51,288 nucleotides of DNA from positions 1-51,288 of the forward strand of contig CAKZMG010000130.1 in NCBI GenBank assembly GCA_937128235.1. Reading direction: 5' to 3'. Position numbers and translations under genes: made by a program. This document shows positions 45,281 to 51,288 of the stretch, one piece after another. Source of the DNA: an uncultured Verrucomicrobiales bacterium (GTDB taxonomy: Bacteria > Verrucomicrobiota > Verrucomicrobiia > Verrucomicrobiales > Akkermansiaceae). Below the pieces are notes generated by a model that did no database searches, was not told the origin of the DNA, and saw only the letters and a program-made list of their open reading frames with translations. The stretch's first letter is position 1. Each line of letters starts with the position of its first letter.

Positions 45281-47048
45281 ATTCTATTATTGTAAGAAAT
45301 ATTTCACGTTTCTCTAAACTAAGCTCTAGTATTTTTTGTTCATTTAGTTGGGATGATTTCACATAGTCCTCAAAAACTTCGAACACATCATCCATTTCGC
45401 TCTTCAGCCCCATTCGATTAGTAAAGCTATTCCATATTTTAAATAATTCACTCCATCTATTAAAATCTAGTGCCTCTTGTTCTCTATAAGCCATAATTAG
45501 AGCCATAAATAGCATTTGGAACACTTCATGTTTGATCTTTTTGTTTTTAGAAACTTCCAACATAAGAATCTTTTCTAATTCATCTTGTGACAACTCATTT
45601 TCCAGAAAGCTAATAACTCCACGAACAAATACTCCAAAGTTATCATTTATAAGCTCTTCAGCTAATTTCCTAGCTTTCGCTTCTGAGCCCTTCTTATCCT
45701 TAAATTGAGAAAAATCCTCACCATTCCGCAATAGAACAAAAGAAGCACCTTCCTCAAAAGTATCAATAGCCTCTCGCAAGTATTTTACTGATACACTTCC
45801 TGATTCTCTAATCAAGTTTATTTGCTTCAACAAAGTTTCCCTGTTACTCCAAATCTTCAAAAACTCGATAATCAGCTTAATCGGTTCACTATTATTATTC
45901 TCTTTCACCTCAATACACATCCTCATCAATGGCTCGGCAATCTGATACAAGCTTTCTCTACCTAGCTGGTCACGTCGCACATAGCCCATTTTATACAAAT
46001 CTCTCAGCTGACTTGAAAGCGTCTGCTCTGTAACAAAGAGCCTCTTCGCCATTGTCTTCACATTCAAAGGCTTTGGTGACGAACATAAGAAAGTAATAAT
46101 CTTACGCTGCTGTGCAGAAATCCACCTCAACCGCTCCTGATAATACGGTGTTAGCTCATTCAACATCTTAAAGAAGAGTTCAATCAACTCTTCCAAGCTA
46201 TCCTTCGTAACAAACTGAGCCAACACAATCATTACCCTATGATTCCCCCCTGTAAGCAAGTGCAAGCACTCTACGCGTTGCCTTCCTGGATCAGTATTCA
46301 AATACTCTAACAGCTCATCATCCTTATAAAACACAGCCACTTTTTTCAGCAATTCAACAGCCTCCTCCTCACTCAGCATTTCCAAATACTCAACTTGAAA
46401 CGTTCCATGAAACGGTGCATCCCTTTTTTTCACAGCGTCTGTCATTTTCTGAGCAGTCGCTAGAGTTGCGCATTTTTTCGTATCTTGAATAAATGCTCTC
46501 CATTTCATCTGACCCTTGGTTTTAAGACCTTTAAGAAGTTCATCCATATTCTCCACGATGACCAGTAGCGACTGCTTATCCAGATTATCAATAATAAGAT
46601 TCTTCATAAAAACCTCAGCATCATCTGCGAATAAATCATAGACAGGCTCCATCGCAGACTCCGTGAATTGCTCAGAATAACTGCCACTAAGTGCCCTATA
46701 AATCCTAACCAATAAATCCAAAAATGAAGGACTCATTTCATCTTCATTCAGCCACGCAACACGTAGCTTTGACGCGACCTTTTTCATCGCCATCACTCTG
46801 TGATAAATAAGACTTACCAAATGTGTTTTACCACACCCACGGGGACCCACAAATAACAGGTGATGCTTCGTGCTTTTCAAAGCACCCTCCTTGACACGTT
46901 CCACCGCATCTTTCACGATAGACTCACGCTGCACAAATATCGCCTCTAACTCCTCAGCCGAATTCTGGCTAGGGGTGTAATACCAAAGCAACTTCCTATC
47001 TGCCACTTTCGCTTTAATTTTTTTCTCTAATTCTTCACTCATTCTCAA
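45279..47048 (-). CDS. Orc1/Cdc6-like AAA+ ATPase with winged-helix domain
   Basis: A 589-residue protein. Walker A is GPRGCGKT (68-75), Walker B LLVIVENMDE (161-170). After an AAA+ lid, a MarR-like winged helix spans about 311-375 (SAQQRKIITFLCSSPKPLNV, KTMAKRLFVTEQTLSSQLRDLYKMGYV). A further helical region (about 376-589) has no recognised domain. It resembles initiator or regulator type P-loop ATPases (AAA_16/Orc1-like). It begins 7 bp after the stop of a second ATPase. Neither has a known function; DNA-bound ATP-driven signalling is inferred. Confidence 0.8.
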   Translation of the reverse strand: MRMSEELEKKIKAKVADRKLLWYYTPSQNSAEELEAIFVQRESIVKDAVERVKEGALKSTKHHLLFVGPRGCGKTHLVSLIYHRVMAMKKVASKLRVAWLNEDEMSPSFLDLLVRIYRALSGSYSEQFTESAMEPVYDLFADDAEVFMKNLIIDNLDKQSLLVIVENMDELLKGLKTKGQMKWRAFIQDTKKCATLATAQKMTDAVKKRDAPFHGTFQVEYLEMLSEEEAVELLKKVAVFYKDDELLEYLNTDPGRQRVECLHLLTGGNHRVMIVLAQFVTKDSLEELIELFFKMLNELTPYYQERLRWISAQQRKIITFLCSSPKPLNVKTMAKRLFVTEQTLSSQLRDLYKMGYVRRDQLGRESLYQIAEPLMRMCIEVKENNNSEPIKLIIEFLKIWSNRETLLKQINLIRESGSVSVKYLREAIDTFEEGASFVLLRNGEDFSQFKDKKGSEAKARKLAEELINDNFGVFVRGVISFLENELSQDELEKILMLEVSKNKKIKHEVFQMLFMALIMAYREQEALDFNRWSELFKIWNSFTNRMGLKSEMDDVFEVFEDYVKSSQLNEQKILELSLEKREIFLTIIE

Positions 47049-47055
47049 TTCCTCC

Positions 47056-48243
47056 TTAGTCTAAATTTAACACGCACCATCTTTTCACAATACCGAACAG
47101 GAACGAATATCGCCCATCCTCTGACTTCTCGAAATAATGATCCATCATCATCTTCTTCATCACCTTCCTGAGCCTCAACTTGATCTTTTTCTTCCCTCCA
47201 AAGTTACCCTTCTTACTCACCTCGTTAGCTATTTCTTCAATATCTAAGCCATCATTACCATGCGCCAAGCTTTCCAAAACTGCTATGCACATATCTTCAT
47301 CGTCACCGTAGTATTCCTGTAACCTTTCCACATAATGATCAAGATCCCACTCGTGCCCACCAGCTCTTAATTTCTTATCCACCTCCTGATGAACATCCGC
47401 TAGCTCAATTTCTCTATCCAGCAGCTTCAAAGACTTCACAATACAATGAATATAGTGAGCAAAACTATCTGCTAAACTTACTATTTCCTGAGCAAGTGCT
47501 TCACTATTCTCACACTGAATACTCTCTCCCTTTATAAGCTCATTAGCTAATGCTAACGCATCCTCTTCCGCCAAAACTTCAACTCCAATCTGAAACATAT
47601 CGTTCTTCGTGGCTTTATTTCCGAAGCCGTCATTTTTCAGAAAATCTAACACATGATGTAAGCCTATGGAACCAGTGTAAATCATCCTCAAGGTCTCCCC
47701 ATAGTTTTGCCTGAGCGAACGTAATACATCCAAGATCGCCATCGCTGTCTGAGCTCCCTCAGACTTTCTTATATTATCGATCATGTATGGAATTTCATCC
47801 CACATGAACACAAGTCTTTGACCTCCTTTTGTAGCTTCCACTAAATCAGATATTGCTGCCTCCACCAATTCCTTCCACCCAACAGTAGCACCTTTCGAGA
47901 GCTGTACAACCCCAATCTTCGAGCCCTCCACTTTAGAATAAATCTTACTACAAAGGCGCATCGTTTTACCCTTCATTGACAGAAACTGCTCTACATCTGC
48001 ATATATCAACTTTGCAAACTCTAAAGAACTATGACACTTCTCAACATCTTGCCGAACCACCTTCCACCCCTGCCTAGGTTGCTCTTCCATTACCTGCATG
48101 ATAGTCGTCTTGCCGATACGTCTTTCAGCCACTAAAATAACACTTTGCTGCTCCAGCGCATCCCACACGGTTTCTATAATATCTTCCCTACCAACTACAT
48201 CTTCTATTGCTATTTGCCCTCCTGGATTTGCTTTCATGAACAC
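47056..48243 (-). CDS. COG1672-like AAA ATPase with C-terminal winged helix
   Basis: A 395-residue P-loop ATPase. The box VGRE (17-20) precedes Walker A AERRIGKTT (39-47); Walker B is RLVFMWDE with D149 and E150. Then MIYTGSIGLHHVL matches the sensor-strand loop of archaeal-type ATPases. The C-terminal part (about 310-395) looks like a winged helix (IAVLESLAHGNDGLDIEEIANEVS, RLRKVMKKMMMDHYFEKSEDGRYSFLFGIVKRW). The start is GTG at 48243, with ATG at 48237 as the alternative. First of the two-ATPase pair; a 22-bp palindrome lies 18 bp upstream. Confidence 0.8.
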   Translation of the reverse strand: MFMKANPGGQIAIEDVVGREDIIETVWDALEQQSVILVAERRIGKTTIMQVMEEQPRQGWKVVRQDVEKCHSSLEFAKLIYADVEQFLSMKGKTMRLCSKIYSKVEGSKIGVVQLSKGATVGWKELVEAAISDLVEATKGGQRLVFMWDEIPYMIDNIRKSEGAQTAMAILDVLRSLRQNYGETLRMIYTGSIGLHHVLDFLKNDGFGNKATKNDMFQIGVEVLAEEDALALANELIKGESIQCENSEALAQEIVSLADSFAHYIHCIVKSLKLLDREIELADVHQEVDKKLRAGGHEWDLDHYVERLQEYYGDDEDMCIAVLESLAHGNDGLDIEEIANEVSKKGNFGGKKKIKLRLRKVMKKMMMDHYFEKSEDGRYSFLFGIVKRWCVLNLD

Positions 48244-48261
48244 ATCATAAGATAAAAATAC

Positions 48262-48283
48262 CGTAAGTCAAATTTAACTTACG
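48262..48283. promoter_or_regulatory. 22-bp palindromic operator before the ATPase pair
   Basis: The arms CGTAAGT (48262-48268) and ACTTACG (48277-48283) enclose an AAATTT core. The 22-bp block is symmetrical except for one base pair, and lies 18 bp upstream of the GTG start of the first ATPase gene. A winged-helix protein of this pair is the obvious candidate binder. Autoregulation is inferred. Confidence 0.6.
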
Positions 48284-48322
48284 TTATTTTAACCTTATTT
48301 ATACTAGACGACGAAAATACAC

Positions 48323-48919
48323 CTACTCACCAGAGTATTTAACTCTACCCTTCACCAAATCTAGATCAATTTCTTCTAGCAGAGAAAGATAGATTACTTC
48401 TAACGCTTGATTTCCGTAAAGTGACACATCCTGCCACTTATTAGCAGACTTCAGACTATCTCTGGCTAGAGTCACTTTATTGATCACCTCAGTGGTGTCA
48501 GGTATCCGTGATCCATAATACTCATAAACTCGTATAAGCCGAGCTGGACCTTGATGGAAAATAGCTGACATCACATAGGCTGGTCCAGTTAACTGCTGAG
48601 TATAATTATTCACGATCACAGCACCAGCAGTGTATTCCACAAACCCCATTGCAAAGAAAGAATCATTCACGTCACCTGTATCGTCTCCTTTTCTCCATGA
48701 CAGAAAATAAGTGATCGTCATCAAGAGAAGAATTGCAATGGGAACAATCACAAACCAATGAGCATCCAAATCCAACCTAAAACCATCACAAACAAAAGAA
48801 AACGTGTACCTAAAAAACAAATACGCCAGATAGTAGCACACGAAAGATAAGATCACACTCATGACCATTTTTAAGATAAGACCTTTGTTATGCGCTCTGA
48901 TCAGTGATGAGATATCCAT
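48323..48919 (-). CDS. Two-TM membrane protein, hypothetical
   Basis: A 198-residue protein with two hydrophobic segments (about 15-40 and 53-75). The rest is a cytoplasmic-looking domain with FFAMGFVEYTAGAVIVNNYTQ, QGPARLIRVYEYYGSRIP and a helical end (WQDVSLYGNQALEVIYLSLLEEIDLDL). No family recognised. It is 79 bp upstream of the ATPase pair and on the same strand, so shared transcription is possible, although the palindrome lies between them. Confidence 0.7.
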   Translation of the reverse strand: MDISSLIRAHNKGLILKMVMSVILSFVCYYLAYLFFRYTFSFVCDGFRLDLDAHWFVIVPIAILLLMTITYFLSWRKGDDTGDVNDSFFAMGFVEYTAGAVIVNNYTQQLTGPAYVMSAIFHQGPARLIRVYEYYGSRIPDTTEVINKVTLARDSLKSANKWQDVSLYGNQALEVIYLSLLEEIDLDLVKGRVKYSGE

Positions 48920-49042
48920 TTAAATTTTTATTCCCTCCATTTGCCTAAGCCTAGAGTTATCGCACACTTATCGTCTAGGAAAAAAAATCTGGGAGAAATC
49001 AAAAATTGAAATCTGCTATAATTAGAGGTAAGTTTTTCACAC

Positions 49043-49672
49043 ATGATGGAGAGAGTGGTGAAACCTGAGATTTTGGATAGCTTGGAGGCAAGTGATCCAG
49101 CGGCGATACGTAGCCGGAGAGATCTGCGCTTGATCAATTGGTTCATGCGGGGTGAGAAATGGATCCTAGAACAGCTAGAAGGTTTAGGAGATGTTCAGAA
49201 AGTGATCGAGATCGGTGCTGGCGACGGGCACTTGGCTTCTCAGATAAAAGAGCAATTTCCAGATATAGAAGTCATCGCCATAGATTTGTTAGAGAGACCT
49301 GCTGGTGTGCATTCTAATGTAAAATGGAAATCTGAAAATGTGTTCGCCACTGAATCTTTTGATAATGAAGCCGTTGTAGTAGCCAATTTATTCATCCATC
49401 ACTTAGACAATGAAGAGCTTTGGCTGCTGAGTAAGAAAATTTCTAACTGCCGCGCCATCATCATGGCTGAGCCGCACCGCTATTGGTTTAGTAAGTTGCT
49501 AGGCTATCCCCTTTTCCCATTTGTAAACCACGTCACCAGACATGACATGATGGCAAGCATCGAGGCAGGATTCAGGTTTGGCGAGCTGGCCGGTCTGCTA
49601 GATATAGACTGGCACTGGGATGAACGCGCTGGATTAGGCGGCATTCGCTCTATCGCTAAAAAAATCAAATGA
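49043..49672 (+). CDS. Class I SAM-dependent methyltransferase
   Basis: A 209-residue methyltransferase. SAM loop VIEIGAGDGHLASQI, acidic strand end VIAIDLLE, and a motif IV-like VVVANLFIHHLDNEEL. An N-terminal DLRLINWFMRGEKWI is typical of small methyltransferases found beside FAD oxidoreductases in type III polyketide loci, as I recall. The gene overlaps the FAD enzyme start by 4 bp (ATGA), so they act together. Start Met1 or Met2 cannot be separated. Confidence 0.85.
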   Translation: MMERVVKPEILDSLEASDPAAIRSRRDLRLINWFMRGEKWILEQLEGLGDVQKVIEIGAGDGHLASQIKEQFPDIEVIAIDLLERPAGVHSNVKWKSENVFATESFDNEAVVVANLFIHHLDNEELWLLSKKISNCRAIIMAEPHRYWFSKLLGYPLFPFVNHVTRHDMMASIEAGFRFGELAGLLDIDWHWDERAGLGGIRSIAKKIK

Positions 49673-50739
49673 AAAAGTCGATCACTATCATTGGCGGTGG
49701 ATTATCAGGTCTCGCCCTCGGGTGTTATTTAAGAAAGCATGGCGTGAGCGTGGCCGTCATCGAGCAAGGCATTTATCCTAGGCATAAAGTGTGTGGAGAA
49801 TTTATCTGTGGAGTCAGTGAGGATACACTGGATGACTTAGGGATACTTTCGCTCTTCAAAAATGCGGAGTCTGTTAGAAATATTCGATGGCATATTGGAA
49901 ATAAAAAAGTGCTCGATAAAACTCTCCCACACCCAGGAATGGGGACTTCTCGATTTGTGTTAGATGATAAATTACAAGCACTTTTCAGCGAACTCGGAGG
50001 AGAAATAAAGCATCAGAGGATCGATAAAAAAACTTACCTCGGGCAACAGTCCGAAGGAATTGTTTGGGCATGTGGCAAAGAAAAACAAGGAAAAGGTGAA
50101 GACGCACTCCGCTGGCTAGGAATGAAAATGCACGTCTCTGACATGGACATATCAGGACTAGAAATGCACACAGGAGACAACTCTGCCAAGGGTGGCTACG
50201 TAGGTCTCTCACCTGTAGAAGATGGCAAGGTAAACGTCTGTGCATTATTTGAAGTAGATAAAAATGTGGAAGGTAAAGGTGCTGATAAATTTCTAGCTTA
50301 TCTCATCTCCATCGGGTTAGAAACTCTCGCCAGCAGACTAAAATCTGCCACCATCGACAGCACATCCTTCTCAGCCGTAGCTGGATTCTCCATGGGTCAT
50401 CAACCTAGTACGAAGCATGACCAACAGCACGTTTTACCCATCGGAGATGCAGCAGTATTGATCCCACCCTTCACGGGAAACGGCATGAGTATCGCATTAG
50501 AAAGTGCCCTTCTCGCAGGTCAGTATTTATTACCATATTGTCGTGGTGGCGAGAGCTCAGACTGGGATAAGACTTTAAAAACTTACCTCTACCAGATGCG
50601 GAGAAAATTCCGCAAGCGCCTCGTCACCGCCAAATGCATTCATCCCTTCTTCTTTCACACCGCTGGACGCTGGAGCCTACGCAGCCTTGCGAGATATAAG
50701 CTTATCCCCTTCCGAACATTGTTTCATTTGCTAAGATAA
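49669..50739 (+). CDS. FAD-dependent oxidoreductase, geranylgeranyl reductase-like
   Basis: A 356-residue flavoprotein with the Rossmann start TIIGGGLSGLALGCYLRKHG, the PRHKVCGEFICG block characteristic of the geranylgeranyl reductase/FixC-like class, and the FAD-ribityl motif PIGDAAVLIPPFTGNGMSIALES. It probably hydroxylates or reduces a hydrophobic substrate together with the overlapping methyltransferase. The substrate is unknown; no polyketide synthase is nearby. The basic C-terminus (MRRKFRKRL) may touch membrane. Confidence 0.85.
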   Translation: MKKSITIIGGGLSGLALGCYLRKHGVSVAVIEQGIYPRHKVCGEFICGVSEDTLDDLGILSLFKNAESVRNIRWHIGNKKVLDKTLPHPGMGTSRFVLDDKLQALFSELGGEIKHQRIDKKTYLGQQSEGIVWACGKEKQGKGEDALRWLGMKMHVSDMDISGLEMHTGDNSAKGGYVGLSPVEDGKVNVCALFEVDKNVEGKGADKFLAYLISIGLETLASRLKSATIDSTSFSAVAGFSMGHQPSTKHDQQHVLPIGDAAVLIPPFTGNGMSIALESALLAGQYLLPYCRGGESSDWDKTLKTYLYQMRRKFRKRLVTAKCIHPFFFHTAGRWSLRSLARYKLIPFRTLFHLLR

Positions 50740-50825
50740 TGCCCATTTTACCAATCGACAGAATATAACAAAATATGACAGAATCATGACAATCAACGCA
50801 CTTCATTGTGCTAAAGTTCACCATC

Positions 50826-51288
50826 ATGAAAACAATTCTAACATTCTCAGTCGTTTTACTCGCAAGTACATCTAGTCTAGTTGCAGAAGAAGCCAAGACT
50901 TTGCTACGCGATGGAATCTTCGCTGAAGAAGCTAAAAAAGACCACCAGACTGCAATCCAGAAATATGAGTTACTTCTCAAACAATTTAAAGAAGATAGAA
51001 AAATTGTAGTCGTAGCACTTTATCGCTTAGCGGAAATACAGCGAAAAGAAGGAAAGAAAAAGCAAGCAGCAAAGCTATACTATCGTTTATTAGAGGAGTT
51101 TCCTAATATGGAACCACACACAACGATGAGCAGGAAAAAACTAATCGCTCTCGGAGAGAAGCTCCCTGAAAAGAAGACAGCACCGTTCGATGAAGAAGAA
51201 AAAGAACTAGCTCGCCTTAAAAAAATAGAAATTACCAGCCCAGATTTATTTCGAGATCCAAGAAATATCGAGAACGCTGCTAAGAATA
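50826..51288 (+). CDS. Secreted TPR-like repeat protein (partial, runs off the window)
   Basis: An open frame from ATG at 50826 to the window end (154 codons, no stop). Signal peptide at about 1-20 (LLASTSSLVAEEA). Then a helical, TPR-like repeat: AIQKYELLLKQFKEDRK, VALYRLAEIQRKEGKKKQAAKLYYRLLEEFPN. This spacing of small and aromatic residues is typical of TPR. A charged Glu/Lys segment follows. Probably periplasmic or exported. Transcription is independent, 86 bp after the FAD gene. Confidence 0.75.
   Translation, partial: MKTILTFSVVLLASTSSLVAEEAKTLLRDGIFAEEAKKDHQTAIQKYELLLKQFKEDRKIVVVALYRLAEIQRKEGKKKQAAKLYYRLLEEFPNMEPHTTMSRKKLIALGEKLPEKKTAPFDEEEKELARLKKIEITSPDLFRDPRNIENAAKN

Overview
The window looks like chromosomal DNA of a free-living Verrucomicrobiota bacterium, probably of the order Verrucomicrobiales and possibly Rubritalea-like. 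This is inferred, not proven. The signs are a division and cell-wall (dcw) cluster with an MraZ start, meso-DAP-type MurE, a block of PEP-CTERM secreted proteins, a sulfatase with the CxPSR motif, an ECF sigma factor beside a receptor-like Ser/Thr kinase, moderate to low GC, and few Shine-Dalgarno sequences. No rRNA, tRNA or CRISPR array was seen.

Layout. 0.2-4.2 kb (-): a giant secreted zinc metalloprotease, followed by 640 bp of non-coding DNA with operator-like repeats and a long inverted-repeat element. 4.9-6.6 kb (-): a secreted CAP-domain protein and a DUF4298 protein. 6.9-10.5 kb: the SAM cycle, metK-ahcY (-), divergent from a fused ArsR/methyltransferase regulator (SahR-like), with an operator palindrome between them. 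11.6-14.9 kb (-): a cytochrome oxidase assembly operon: heme O synthase, a cysteine-less SCO-like protein, a SCO-like protein and a DUF420 protein. 15.1-18.5 kb (+): nrdR, an ATP-cone-like protein, an orphan OmpR-type response regulator and a sulfatase. 18.5-29.7 kb (-): mraZ-rsmH-ftsL-ftsI-murE-murF-mraY-murD-LysM-ftsW, tightly packed with overlapping genes and preceded by three MraZ boxes on a 10-bp period.

30.0-33.6 kb: a TIM-barrel epimerase (-), a class III aminotransferase (+) and GAPDH (+). 33.8-43.0 kb: an AT-rich accessory segment separating gap from pgk-tpiA. It holds an ECF sigma/Ser-Thr kinase pair, a decayed IS3-family (IS407-like) element with intact inverted repeats, a non-coding stretch with stacked stem-loops, a small lipoprotein and four consecutive PEP-CTERM genes, one of them a phosphoesterase. 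43.2-45.2 kb (+): pgk and tpiA with a clear terminator. 45.3-48.9 kb (-): two adjacent P-loop ATPases with winged-helix regions behind a 22-bp palindrome, plus a small membrane protein. This is the least explained module and the best candidate for an undescribed system. 49.0-50.7 kb (+): a coupled methyltransferase and FAD oxidoreductase pair. The window ends inside a secreted repeat protein.

How the parts work together. MetK makes SAM, AhcY removes SAH, and the neighbouring regulator probably senses SAH. The ctaB/SCO/DUF420 genes mature heme-copper oxidase. The dcw block makes lipid II and the septal synthase pair FtsI/FtsW. GAPDH, PGK and TPI form the lower glycolytic segment. All functions are read from motifs and family resemblance; no searches were run.
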